Assembly (NCBI GenBank): GCA_036499445.1
Contig: DASYDU010000238.1
Coordinates: 1-16,404 of the forward strand
DNA length: 16,404 nt
Direction of reading: 5' to 3'
Source: DASYDU01 sp036499445
GTDB taxonomy: Bacteria > Planctomycetota > Planctomycetia > Pirellulales > Lacipirellulaceae
Below are positions 7,712-15,599 of this stretch, one piece after another. The position numbers and the translations under genes were made by a program. The stretch's first letter is position 1, and every line of letters begins with the position of its first letter. The notes below the pieces were generated by a model that worked only from the letters and a program-made list of their open reading frames with translations, was not told the DNA's origin and ran no database searches.

Positions 7712-7736
7712 CATTCCCACTCGACGCGTGGGAATG
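7712..7736 (+). other. Perfect 9-bp inverted repeat (hairpin) between nuclease and F-type gene
   Basis: CATTCCCAC (7712-7720) and GTGGGAATG (7728-7736) flank the 7-nt loop TCGACGC. It lies 25 bp after the nuclease stop and 24 bp before the next ATG. No U-run follows, so a standard intrinsic terminator is unlikely. It could act as an mRNA structure, a weak terminator or a protein site. Confidence 0.5.
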
Positions 7737-7760
7737 GGGATGAAAGCCTGACGCACGACC

Positions 7761-8801
7761 ATGCTTCCTTCTCCTCCCCTATCGACGAAGGCCCTGACGG
7801 ATTTGAGCCACCGACTGGCCGTGGAAACGGAATCGGGCATCGACATCCGTCGCACCTGGCAACGCGAAACGGAAGCTGCCCGCGGTAGATTGCAGTTTGA
7901 GTTCACCAAAATTCGCGATGCGGTCAATCGCGGCGACAGTCTTTCGGGCGCGCTCTCGGGCAGCAGTCATCTTTTTCCGAAGCTGTTTCTGGAGATGGTG
8001 GAGGTGGGCGAACAAACGGGCACGCTGGGCCGCGTATTTCACCGCCTCTCGGACCATTATCGGCACCAATTGCAGCTGCAGCGATCGTTCCTCAAGGCAA
8101 TTACCTGGCCGATGATCGAGCTCACGTTCGCAATTTTTATCATCGGGGTCATGATTTTGGTGCTGGGCGTGATTGCTCAGCGGAACAATGGCCAGCCGAT
8201 CGACATCCTGGGCTTTGGATTGGTCGGCACACGCGGCCTGGTGATTTATATCAACTTTGTCATCGCGGTCAGTCTCTGCGTGGCAGGACTGGTAGTGGCC
8301 GTGCGGCGCGGCGTGCTCTGGACGCGGCCGCTACAGCGGGCCGTGTATCGCGTCCCGGGGCTGGGGACCTCGCTGGAAAAGCTGGCGCTCGCGCGGCTGA
8401 CTTGGGCGCTCCATTTGATGATGAACGTGGAGATGGACTTGCGCAAGGTCGTGCCGCTAGTGTTGCGGTCGACGGGGAGCGATTTCTACATTCGCCATAC
8501 GGGTCAGATCGTTGCCGACGTGGCGGCCGGCCAGCCGATTCATCTGGCGATGGCGCGGAGCGGCGCATTTAAGAGCGATTTTATCGATGCCCTGCAAGTC
8601 GCCGAAGAGAGCGGCCAAATCGTCGAATCGACCGATCGCCTCTCACGCCGCTATCAAGAAGAAGCCGAATTAGCACTTCAAACGCTGACGAAATTAGCCG
8701 GCTTTGCGGTCTGGGCGATCGTGGCGGCGCTGATCACACTGATGATCTTCCGCCTGGCTTTCTTTTATCTAAACACGCTCAATAACGCGCTGAAGATGTG
8801 A
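7761..8801 (+). CDS. Type II secretion F / PilC-like inner-membrane protein
   Basis: 346 residues with two copies of the T2SSF domain (about 12-138 and 205-333). The first contains the family pattern FPKLFLEMVEVGEQTGTLG (72-90). The second has the matching FIDALQVAEESGQIVES (274-290). Three membrane segments are seen at about 113-138, 160-182 and 312-336. GspF/PilC proteins form the inner-membrane platform of type II secretion and type IV pilus machines, coupling the cytoplasmic ATPase to pilin assembly. Typical members are ~400 residues, so this one is somewhat short, with a reduced N-terminus. No ATPase, pilin or secretin gene is in the window, so it may act with a machine encoded elsewhere. 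The gene converges with the C39 peptidase gene, stop codons 21 bp apart. Confidence 0.87.
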   Translation: MLPSPPLSTKALTDLSHRLAVETESGIDIRRTWQRETEAARGRLQFEFTKIRDAVNRGDSLSGALSGSSHLFPKLFLEMVEVGEQTGTLGRVFHRLSDHYRHQLQLQRSFLKAITWPMIELTFAIFIIGVMILVLGVIAQRNNGQPIDILGFGLVGTRGLVIYINFVIAVSLCVAGLVVAVRRGVLWTRPLQRAVYRVPGLGTSLEKLALARLTWALHLMMNVEMDLRKVVPLVLRSTGSDFYIRHTGQIVADVAAGQPIHLAMARSGAFKSDFIDALQVAEESGQIVESTDRLSRRYQEEAELALQTLTKLAGFAVWAIVAALITLMIFRLAFFYLNTLNNALKM

Positions 8802-8822
8802 CGCTACGAGCTTGCGGTTATG

Positions 8823-9626
8823 TCAGCGCAGCGCCTGCTTGACTTGCGGCGGAAACGGCGCTTGGGCGCGGATGTACTGCTCGGTCGTGTCGCCAAGCAG
8901 CAGGTCCTCGGGCGTGAGGCTGAGCTGCGAATGATCTTTCAACTTGGCGCCGGGTTTGGAAATCACGAGCACGGCCTTTTCTTGCCACTGGTCGACGAAT
9001 TCTCTGACGGGCATGCGGAGGTTGCCGCGGATCGGGTCGGCCACATAGACCCATTCCCAATCGGTGCCGCGATAGACGACGAAGTGTTTGTGGCCGCCCG
9101 GCTTGATGCCAACGACCAGCGGCACCTTGGACTCGGCGAGTTTTGCGAAGGTCAGCCTGCCGACGATGGCTTGGTAGCCCGCGATGACGGCGGCCCGCCG
9201 CAAATCGGTCATTGCCAATCCGTTTTTGATGCGGTCGACAGCTTCTTCGTCGGTTAGCACCGTATCGAGCGCTCGCAGGAAGATGTCTTCATCGACCTTG
9301 TCGCCCCAGTAATAGCGGGCGATGGTGGCCACGGCGGCGGCGCCGCAGGAAAAGTCCCGCTTCTGCATCACGATGTGCTGCTGCTTGAGCCATTCGTAGT
9401 TGTGGACCACGATCTCGGATTGGTGGTTGGCATCGCGGATCGGGGTCGGTTCTTTTGGCTCATACGGCTTTTGCGGCTTGGGCTTTTTCTGCTTTTGCTG
9501 GCCCTGCTGCTGCGTTTGCGATGGCTGCTGTTGCGCTGGCTGCGATTCGGAGTAGCCGTCGGCGCGCGCCAATGAGGTGGCCGATGCGAGTGCCACGACG
9601 AGGCTCAAGATGGTGAAGAGCCGCAT
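8823..9626 (-). CDS. Secreted C39-family cysteine peptidase (FapD-like candidate)
   Basis: 267 residues. A Sec signal peptide (about 1-22, MRLFTILSLVVALASATSLARA) is followed by a Gln/Pro/Lys-rich linker (about 27-62). The papain-like peptidase C39 domain is at about 72-225. The active-site pattern is complete: oxyanion Gln88 six residues before Cys94 in QKRDFSCGAAAVATIARYYWG, His181 in GGHKHFVVYRG, and Asp197 in VADPIRGN. C39 peptidases usually sit on ABC transporters and cut leaders after a double-glycine motif; this one stands alone and is exported, so it should act in the periplasm or outside. It lies 55 bp downstream of the large barrel gene on the same strand, probably as the second gene of an operon. 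Secreted C39 proteins beside an outer-membrane pore recall FapD and FapF of functional amyloid operons. Likely substrates are discussed in the findings. Confidence 0.85.
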   Translation of the reverse strand: MRLFTILSLVVALASATSLARADGYSESQPAQQQPSQTQQQGQQKQKKPKPQKPYEPKEPTPIRDANHQSEIVVHNYEWLKQQHIVMQKRDFSCGAAAVATIARYYWGDKVDEDIFLRALDTVLTDEEAVDRIKNGLAMTDLRRAAVIAGYQAIVGRLTFAKLAESKVPLVVGIKPGGHKHFVVYRGTDWEWVYVADPIRGNLRMPVREFVDQWQEKAVLVISKPGAKLKDHSQLSLTPEDLLLGDTTEQYIRAQAPFPPQVKQALR

Positions 9627-9681
9627 GGTGCGATTCCTGGTACCTTGGCATGCCAGGCTCTATCGCCCGACGCACAGCCGC

Positions 9682-12246
9682 TCAATACGTGTATGTGATG
9701 CCGAAATTCACCGCGACCGCGTCTTCGGTCATGCCGAATTGAACGAACGGCTCGACCAGTCGATCGCAGGGCCGGGCAATGGTCGCCGCCAGCTGAAGCG
9801 AGATAGGTTCCTGCGAGGAACCCTCGAGGCCTTGGCCGTTGATTTGAAGGCGGCTTTGGTATTCGCCAAACAGCTGCGAGCTGAGGGTCACTTTTTCGTT
9901 GATGGCAAAGCCCAGACCGAAGGTGTAAGTATATTCCAGGCCGGGCTCGAACGTGGCGCCGACATAGTCGTGCTCGAACGAGCCGCGCATGCCAGCTCCG
10001 TAGAAAAACGTAACTGGATCCATCGGCTGAATTAAGAGCAGGTTGCCGGAAAGTTTCCAGAAGCCGTTGCCAAGCGAGGGACCGGTCGGAGCAAAAACAC
10101 TGACGTTGGTGAACGGATCGCCGCCTGTGGGCGCTGTTACGAAACCGGTACCAATGACGTAGGGGCAGTCTGCCTCGGCTTCCTGGAACTGAATAGTGGC
10201 GCCGGCATAGACGTCGCCGAGGCCACCGTCGTTTTTAAACTCGTCGCGACCCGTGAGATCGACTTCCGTGTTGGACCAGCCGACCGGAGCACCGACGAAG
10301 AGTTGCACGCGCTTGTACAAACCGTACCGCAACTGCATCGGCACTTCGAACTCGCGGGTTTTGAAGCGAGCTTCGTCGGCGCTGAACAGGATATTTGTAC
10401 CGTCGGTCGTAAGGACGTGGGCATCGTCGATCGGATTCGTAGGATCGACGGTGCGGAAGAGAATCGGAAAATTGCGTTCTTGAATTGAATAGGAGACGCC
10501 GATGTCGAATTGATACTTGCCCGGCTTCAGCAGCACGGTTTCGGCCCGCAAGAAATCGAGCGACCGGTCTTCGGGCTTTTCGCCGAGCTTGTCGGCAGTG
10601 GCCAGCTTGTCTTCCTGTTTCTTGCCCGCGCCTTTTTCGCCATTGGAGTCTTGGCCGGCGGCGGCTTTGTCGACTTCGGGCGTGGTCTCGTCACCGGGCA
10701 GATTGATCTTGTCGGGCTCGGGGGCCTCGGCCGGCGTCGGTATCGCTTCCTGCAAATAGGCGACCGTCATTGTTTGGCTGACAAAGTTGACCGGCCGATC
10801 GGGTTTGACGGTCATCGCAAATGGGTTTAGGTCAGCCGGCGCTTGCGCGGTCCAGCCACTGTCCCACGCTTCCTGGTCGCTCCGCAGCGCCGACTCGCCC
10901 GGCTTAGCATGCAGATCCTCGCCGGTGGTGACTGCCAACTGCCGCGTCAGCTGCGACCCACGAACGGTGTGCTCCACGTCGGGGCCATGATGGCGCGAGC
11001 GCGCTTGGGCAATTTGAGATTCGTTTCTATCGGGCTGCGGCGATCCGTTCGTCTGATAGAACGGCAGCAGCAATTGCGGCACGCGATCGGACTCCGGCGC
11101 GTCGTCGTTTTGTGCGGAGGCTGTCGCCACCTGGGTAATTTGATTATCGGCGGGCCGACGGATTGGCGTTTCATCGGTTTGCATCGTGAACGGCCGGGCA
11201 AGTTGTGCCCAAAAACCGGCCGGTTGCGACTGCGTCCCCTGGGACGCCTCGTTTGCCGCCGACCGCGCGGCCGCGGGCTGCGCGAAGCCGCCTGCGGGTC
11301 GCGCGAAGTTGCGACGACTGTCCGGCGGACTGTTCGAGTCGTCCGTCGATTGCGCACCGCTTTCCCCTGCCATCTGGGACAAAAGTCCGGCGAATACCGA
11401 GTTCGTCGATGATGTGTTGGTCGACGGAGTAGTCACAGGCAAATTGGCGACGCGAGCCGGCTGCGTCCTTGTGGACGGCGAACTCGACGGTTCATTGACG
11501 GTTGTCGACGCCGTGGACCGGATCGTTTCGTTCGACGCGTTGGTTTGTTTCGGCACCCCGAGCTGGCCAACCAGCGAATCATAGGACTCTTGTCGCGCCG
11601 GCTGCTGCGTTTGCTGTCGCGCGTCGCTGCTGCGCCGCTTGGGTGGCGCCAGTTCGGTCCAGACCGAGTCCAGGCCGGGCTGGTTTTTCGTTGTGCTGGT
11701 GCCAGTGTCATCCGCGGTGGTTCGATCCGAAGGCGTCGCGACGCTGCCGACCGAGCGGTTGGAGGCATTGCTAGTTGCGCCACCGGCGGCTTGTCGCCAC
11801 AAGAGGGACCAGCCCGATTCTCCGCCCGACGGCGTGTTTCGATTTTGAGCGGAGTCACCTTGTTTGGCCCGCCAGTCGGCGGCATTCGATCCGGGCAACG
11901 CGTGATCCGTGATCAAGAACTGTGGTTGCGAGAGACCGGGCACACTCACCGACCCGCCCGAATCCGGCGCGGCGGCGGACGGGGCTAGGAAGCTCGGTTG
12001 GGCCAATCCCGAGGCCGCGCCGGCCGGTGCCTGCACCGACGGGTTAGCCGCGGTGATCGGCGACGACGAAAGGAATGGAGTCCCCGTGAGCGGATAAGCC
12101 ACCGGCTGTGCGGCGGCGCTGCTGGCAACGGCAATCGCCCAGCAGCACCCGAGCCGACAAAGGCCGCGAGCGAGCGTTCCCTCAGCGCGCAGAGTGCCCC
12201 TAGTCGGGTAGGACGTACCGGGCGCATAGCAGTAACTGCCGTGCAT
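9682..12246 (-). CDS. Outer-membrane beta-barrel protein with long low-complexity N-terminal region
   Basis: 854 residues. A Sec signal with a long n-region (hydrophobic part about 30-46, LGCCWAIAVASSAAA) precedes ~500 residues rich in Ser, Thr, Gln, Asn, Pro and Ala (about 47-561). That region looks disordered and has recurrent short patterns such as QPxFL (SQPQFL, AQPSFL) and W(A/S)xL. The last ~290 residues (562-854) are an outer-membrane barrel: alternating strands (GKYQFDIGVSYSI, FEVPMQLRYGLYKRVQLFVGAP, YTYTFGLGFAINEKVTLSSQLFGEYQ) and a C-terminal FGITYTY ending in an aromatic residue. It resembles the broad Phenol_MetA_deg/transporter barrel group. Barrels of this size are monomeric pores, and FapF also combines a barrel with an N-terminal extension. 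The C39 peptidase gene follows 55 bp downstream. There is no RBS before the ATG; a hairpin is seen 33 bp upstream. The codon frame is continuous, and I see no frameshift. Confidence 0.82.
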   Translation of the reverse strand: MHGSYCYAPGTSYPTRGTLRAEGTLARGLCRLGCCWAIAVASSAAAQPVAYPLTGTPFLSSSPITAANPSVQAPAGAASGLAQPSFLAPSAAAPDSGGSVSVPGLSQPQFLITDHALPGSNAADWRAKQGDSAQNRNTPSGGESGWSLLWRQAAGGATSNASNRSVGSVATPSDRTTADDTGTSTTKNQPGLDSVWTELAPPKRRSSDARQQTQQPARQESYDSLVGQLGVPKQTNASNETIRSTASTTVNEPSSSPSTRTQPARVANLPVTTPSTNTSSTNSVFAGLLSQMAGESGAQSTDDSNSPPDSRRNFARPAGGFAQPAAARSAANEASQGTQSQPAGFWAQLARPFTMQTDETPIRRPADNQITQVATASAQNDDAPESDRVPQLLLPFYQTNGSPQPDRNESQIAQARSRHHGPDVEHTVRGSQLTRQLAVTTGEDLHAKPGESALRSDQEAWDSGWTAQAPADLNPFAMTVKPDRPVNFVSQTMTVAYLQEAIPTPAEAPEPDKINLPGDETTPEVDKAAAGQDSNGEKGAGKKQEDKLATADKLGEKPEDRSLDFLRAETVLLKPGKYQFDIGVSYSIQERNFPILFRTVDPTNPIDDAHVLTTDGTNILFSADEARFKTREFEVPMQLRYGLYKRVQLFVGAPVGWSNTEVDLTGRDEFKNDGGLGDVYAGATIQFQEAEADCPYVIGTGFVTAPTGGDPFTNVSVFAPTGPSLGNGFWKLSGNLLLIQPMDPVTFFYGAGMRGSFEHDYVGATFEPGLEYTYTFGLGFAINEKVTLSSQLFGEYQSRLQINGQGLEGSSQEPISLQLAATIARPCDRLVEPFVQFGMTEDAVAVNFGITYTY

Positions 12247-12279
12247 AATAAAACTAGTTGGAGTTACGACAAATTCTGT

Positions 12280-12311
12280 CGCTGACTCCGCAGGACTATG
12301 CGGAGCCAGCG
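12280..12311 (-). promoter_or_regulatory. Stem-loop in the 5' leader of the large barrel gene
   Basis: CGCTGACTCCGCA and TGCGGAGCCAGCG (plus-strand reading) form a 13-bp stem with the 6-nt loop GGACTA. The single imperfect position is a G-U wobble in minus-strand RNA and an A-C mismatch in plus-strand RNA, so the structure suits the leftward transcript. It ends 33 bp before the ATG at 12246. No U-run follows, so a leader element is more likely than a terminator. Confidence 0.5.
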
Positions 12312-12423
12312 GAAGTACGTTGGCCGCGAGACAGCAATCGCGTTTCCATTACTCTGCATCCGAAACTGCGTCGGCTGATGAATCAGTCGCAGCGGGGTCT
12401 GCCGTTTGCTGTCGTTCGGCAGC

Positions 12424-13116
12424 TTAGGACGTTTTGTCCAGTTGTATCGTTTCGGCCGGTAAGTTAGGCAACACTCGTTGCGCAGACTTTGCCGGCCGTA
12501 TCGGAAGATCGGTCTGGGCAAACCGTTTTCTTGACGGCGAAGCTGCGGGTGGGGGAGAATTGCCGGCCGCTAGCACCCAGGAACCTGTCCGGGGCCTGTT
12601 TATCGGCATTCCACTAGCGGCGTCACAGTCGGCGCAATCTTCCCAGATGCTCTCTTTTGGCAACTGGTTGAGAAGCTCTAACGGTCGTAACGGTTGTCCG
12701 ACCTGGGCGGCAAATTCTCGACATGCCGTGCGAAGTGAGTCGATCGCTAGTTTTGCGAGTGGCAAATCGTGCCGCTTGTAGTGGAAGTCCGAGCTGTAAC
12801 GGAATTGGCTATCGCAGCGATCGCTCTGGCTGTACCGCATCGAGCGATTGGCGAGAGACTCACTTCCGTAGCGGAACGAACCGTTATGCCGGTCGTGCGT
12901 GCTACGGAGACTGACGCCCAGGCAGCGTACCACTTCCGGCTGTGAAAAGAACTCCGCTCCATCGCGACCAGCGTGATGGCGCGAAGGTGGAAATGAATCC
13001 CGATTCGGATCAGTGCGTTTGCGGCTGAGAGATCCCAGCTGAAAACACCTGGCCATAATTCTCAAGTCGTTAATGAAACCCAGAATCCTGTCCGGGGGCA
13101 TTGTACCGGCGCCCAT
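12424..13116 (-). CDS. Hypothetical protein (doubtful ORF)
   Basis: An open frame of 230 codons lies in the 921-bp stretch between the large barrel gene and the divergent Cys-rich barrel gene. It encodes an Arg/Ser-rich protein with no signal peptide, membrane segment or family I recognise. Residues about 118-165 (LPLAKLAIDSLRTACREFAA, then ELLNQLP and the Cys pair DCADCD) look like an ordinary helical protein. The first half is very basic, and the end is Pro-rich. Third-position GC in the part I checked is only about 55%, and no start (13116, 13101 or 13056) has a clear RBS. If real, it would be the first gene of a leftward operon with the barrel and C39 genes, 177 bp ahead of the barrel. 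It could equally be an untranslated regulatory region. Confidence 0.33.
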   Translation of the reverse strand: MGAGTMPPDRILGFINDLRIMARCFQLGSLSRKRTDPNRDSFPPSRHHAGRDGAEFFSQPEVVRCLGVSLRSTHDRHNGSFRYGSESLANRSMRYSQSDRCDSQFRYSSDFHYKRHDLPLAKLAIDSLRTACREFAAQVGQPLRPLELLNQLPKESIWEDCADCDAASGMPINRPRTGSWVLAAGNSPPPAASPSRKRFAQTDLPIRPAKSAQRVLPNLPAETIQLDKTS

Positions 13117-13151
13117 CTGCGGCCAGCTGCACGTGGAGCGGATTCGACAAC

Positions 13152-13157
13152 AGGAGG
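13152..13157 (+). promoter_or_regulatory. Strong ribosome binding site of the Cys-rich barrel gene
   Basis: AGGAGG, a perfect Shine-Dalgarno core, lies 10 nt before the ATG at 13168 but only 1 nt before the in-frame ATG at 13159. It therefore decides for the later start. Confidence 0.8.
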
Positions 13158-13167
13158 AATGATCGAA

Positions 13168-14847
13168 ATGAACGTTTGCAAGGGTCGGATACTCATGATG
13201 ATGGCGGCCCTGTTGGTCGCCACGGCATCAACCGCCTTCGCTGCCGACGACGGCCAGTCGCAATCGACTGGCCACGTGATGACGGCACAAGAGAAAGCCG
13301 CCGAAGCACAACGGCTGGCCAAACAAGCGGCAAAGCTTGCTCAGCAGGCAGCGGCGCTTGCGGCCGAGAGTCAAAGTGATTCGGCACCGGCGGTCTCGAA
13401 TGAAAAAAAGCAACAGGCGGGGCCGACACAGTCACGCCGTTCGACGCGTGACGCCGCGGACGTGAGAATCTCGGACGCGAACGCCTCGAGTTCGGCCGCT
13501 GAGGGCAAAGTCTCCGGCTGGCGCAGCCACCAAGACGCGAATGACATCGCAATTCGATTTAAAGATGACAAGGCGATCGGGAGCGGATCGGACAAGATAT
13601 CCAGCGAAGCCCTCGCAGACCGAATGTCGCTCGGCGACTCGAACGTCCACCTGGCGTCGCGGACGATTAACGACCGCGACTTGCGGAACGCGAATGAACA
13701 GGAGCCGATGCCTGCCCCGGCGTCTGCGAATAACGGCAAGTCCGGGCAGAACGGATACAGCAACGGCAATGGATGCGGCAGTTGCAATAGCGGTTGCGAT
13801 ACTTGCGGCGGCTGCAATTCCTGCAATGACGGTTGCGGCAATTGCGGCTGTGACATCGGCTGCTGTAATCCGGCGCCTTGCTTGTTCTGGTCGGCCGGCG
13901 TGGAAGCCACGTTTCTCAGTCCGAATTTGAACGATAACAATGCCACATTCGAATTCGTCAATACGAGTGAAGAGCGCGACTGTTTCAACAGCACGAATGG
14001 GATCGATTCGCTCTATGTTGCGCCGCGCATCTGGCTAGGAGTCGAAAGCTGCTGCTGGGGCGTGGACGTGAAGTATTGGCAGATGCAGGCTTCGAGCCAG
14101 GGCTGGGATCCGGCGTTGGGCGACGGCGGCATCTGGAACGGTCCGGACTGCGGCGTACCGGATATCGGACACTTCTCGGAAAATACGATGTCGGTTTACG
14201 CGCTGGATTTAGAAGTTTCCCGGCGGTTGTGCGTCCGCGATTGCTGGATGCAGTTTTCGGGCGGCATTCGCCATGCTGAGTTCCGGCATGATCAGGTGAT
14301 TGTCGGAAACGCCAATGATTCGCTGCCGGGCGCCACGATTAATGATCCATCCATCAGCACGAACCTGATTGGCTATGCCCGCGACGACGCCTTTAGTCAG
14401 GGGACAGGTATTGTCTTAGGTTGGTACGGTCGGCGGCCAGTGTTTCCCTGCTCGTGCGTGAATTGGTTCTATAATCTGCATTACTCCGTGCTGTGGGGTC
14501 CGACCAACACGGCCGCGGAAACTGCCGCGCAAATCGTGGTCGATGATCCGGGTAGTGCCGGCTCGACGAATGATGCCCGCAGCCACTCAGACGGCACCTT
14601 TACGATTGGCGAAGTCCAGCTCGGTTTGGAATGGGATTATGCTCTGCAATGCATTCCGGCCAACTCGTTCTTCCGTGTCGCGCTTGAGTATCAACGGTGG
14701 GACGGCGGAAACGGTTTTTCGGAGGCCCAATCGTTCGCCGGGACCACTGTGAATGGTGCGACGAATCAGGGCACATTCACCGCCAGCGCGAGCGCGCCCG
14801 AGATGAATCTGTTCGGCTTCACACTGGGCACGGGTTTGACTTGGTAG
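13168..14847 (+). CDS. Cys-rich outer-membrane beta-barrel protein (Legionella_OMP/Lpg1974-like)
   Basis: 559 residues from the ATG fixed by the AGGAGG site. The Sec signal peptide (MNVCKGRILMMMAALLVATA, cut after STAFA, about residue 25) is followed by a short Ala/Gln/Lys coiled coil (about 41-65, EKAAEAQRLAKQAAKLAQQA) and a polar linker. Then comes a Cys cluster with 12 Cys between residues 203 and 238, in CxxC, CxC and CC spacing with Gly and Asn. The barrel follows (about 240-559, FWSAGVEATFLSPNLND to LFGFTLGTGLTW), ending in Trp as outer-membrane barrels do. Planctomycetes carry many such barrels. The N-terminal coiled coil may trimerise or touch peptidoglycan, and the Cys cluster could form disulfides or bind metal; both are inference. 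A strong terminator follows 66 bp after the stop. Confidence 0.83.
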   Translation: MNVCKGRILMMMAALLVATASTAFAADDGQSQSTGHVMTAQEKAAEAQRLAKQAAKLAQQAAALAAESQSDSAPAVSNEKKQQAGPTQSRRSTRDAADVRISDANASSSAAEGKVSGWRSHQDANDIAIRFKDDKAIGSGSDKISSEALADRMSLGDSNVHLASRTINDRDLRNANEQEPMPAPASANNGKSGQNGYSNGNGCGSCNSGCDTCGGCNSCNDGCGNCGCDIGCCNPAPCLFWSAGVEATFLSPNLNDNNATFEFVNTSEERDCFNSTNGIDSLYVAPRIWLGVESCCWGVDVKYWQMQASSQGWDPALGDGGIWNGPDCGVPDIGHFSENTMSVYALDLEVSRRLCVRDCWMQFSGGIRHAEFRHDQVIVGNANDSLPGATINDPSISTNLIGYARDDAFSQGTGIVLGWYGRRPVFPCSCVNWFYNLHYSVLWGPTNTAAETAAQIVVDDPGSAGSTNDARSHSDGTFTIGEVQLGLEWDYALQCIPANSFFRVALEYQRWDGGNGFSEAQSFAGTTVNGATNQGTFTASASAPEMNLFGFTLGTGLTW

Positions 14848-14913
14848 TCGCGCCGGGTACTCGCCTGCGCGCGATTGCTCAGACGTGCCGCTGGATTCCG
14901 GCTTAATAAAAAT

Positions 14914-14952
14914 AAAGACGCCCTGTCGCAACGATCGCGACAGGGCGTCTTT
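14914..14952. terminator. Bidirectional intrinsic terminator
   Basis: AAAGACGCCCTGTCGC (14914-14929) pairs perfectly with 14937-14952 across the 7-nt loop AACGATC: 16 bp in all. TTTTCGTTT follows on the plus strand and TTTATTTTTATT on the minus strand. It lies between the convergent barrel gene (stop 14847) and the small exported protein gene (stop at 15016) and should end both transcripts. Confidence 0.93.
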
Positions 14953-15015
14953 TCGTTTCAGTTTTGGTCGTTCAAATTCTAGAGGGACCGAAGCCCATCA
15001 GGATTTGCGGCCAAT

Positions 15016-15507
15016 TTAGAAGGCCTTGGCCGAGCTGTGACCACCGGCGTAGATCGTAACCGTGCAGGTGTTGATCACCGAGCCGACGCCGTCAACGACT
15101 TCGCTCTTGGTGATGGTCGAACCAGCTTCGCTGTAGTTGTCGCCCGAGGCCGAGTAGGGGCCGTGCGCGCTGTAGGAATTCTCGCTGTGCGAGCTGCCGC
15201 TTTGGGTGCAGGTCGGGCAAGCATTGTTGCCGGTGTCAACGTTCATCGTGGCGAAACCGTTACCGGCGGCCGTGGCCGACGGAGAAGCCGAGCCACGGGG
15301 ACCGCAGCAGCCGCCGCTACCCATGCTGTGGCTGACGCCGGTGAAGCCGAGGCCGCGGATGGCCATGGCGTCGCTGTCGGACATGACCGAGAGGCCAGTG
15401 AGGCCCATCTGGCCCAAGGTGCTGGATGCAATTCCATTGGCCGCCTTGGCGGAACCAGCCACGCAAACCAGCGCGGCCACAAGCGTTGCGAAAATTACTT
15501 TGCTCAT
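15016..15507 (-). CDS. Small exported Gly/Ser-rich protein with double-glycine-like leader, copy A
   Basis: 163 residues starting at the ATG at 15507. An in-frame ATG 13 codons earlier exists but is not shared with the paralogue. Layout: Sec signal peptide (about 1-22, ending GSAKA), a conserved segment LGQMGLTGLSVMSDSDAMAIRGLGF (31-55; quoted as motif), then a Gly/Ser/Tyr/Asn-rich mature part. That part holds a CC pair (67-68), a CPTC motif (97-100) and a lone Cys148 in a hydrophobic strand near the C-terminus (TCTVTIYAGG). MSDSDAMAIRG (42-52) fits the LSxxELxxIxGG consensus of C39-cleaved leaders at most positions. Function unknown. The gene matches the upstream neighbour at about 145 of 163 residues and has the same 16-nt leader before the ATG. 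Candidates: surface fibre or amyloid-like subunit, adhesive, or secreted peptide precursor. Confidence 0.85.
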   Translation of the reverse strand: MSKVIFATLVAALVCVAGSAKAANGIASSTLGQMGLTGLSVMSDSDAMAIRGLGFTGVSHSMGSGGCCGPRGSASPSATAAGNGFATMNVDTGNNACPTCTQSGSSHSENSYSAHGPYSASGDNYSEAGSTITKSEVVDGVGSVINTCTVTIYAGGHSSAKAF

Positions 15508-15566
15508 CTTAGGTGTCGTCTCCAGAAAAAAGAGGGGAAGAAACATTTCAACTCAGTAAGAAATTG

Positions 15567-15599
15567 GGCGCGTTGCCGCACGAACGGCGGCATCGCGCC
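15567..15599 (-). other. Imperfect hairpin between the two paralogues
   Basis: GGCGCGTTGCCGC (15567-15579) pairs with GCGGCATCGCGCC (15587-15599), with one mismatch in 13 bp and a 7-nt loop. In the leftward transcript it is followed by CAATTTCTTACTG, which is only moderately U-rich. It could be a leaky terminator after copy B, or a structure controlling copy A. A TTTTT run on the other side (plus strand) has no gene to terminate. Confidence 0.45.

Larger units (their letters stand above)
12247..13151. other. Long region with no certain gene
   Basis: About 900 bp between divergently read genes. Apart from the stem-loop at 12280-12311 and the doubtful minus-strand ORF at 12424-13116, I see no tRNA-like fold, direct repeat or terminator with a U-run. 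Promoters for both flanking genes should lie here. A TACAAT hexamer (minus strand, 13100-13105) and a CATAAT hexamer (plus strand, 13054-13059) are present, but neither has a good -35 partner. Confidence 0.5.

Noticed and set aside
10843..11412. 189-codon plus-strand frame
   Set aside because: Antisense to the low-complexity region of the large barrel gene; composition is that of a shadow of Ser/Gln/Pro codons.
13774..13881. Cys cluster as a ferredoxin or zinc-finger domain
   Set aside because: The spacing is irregular with Gly/Asn filler, there is no CP after a CxxCxxCxxxC motif, and the segment is exported.
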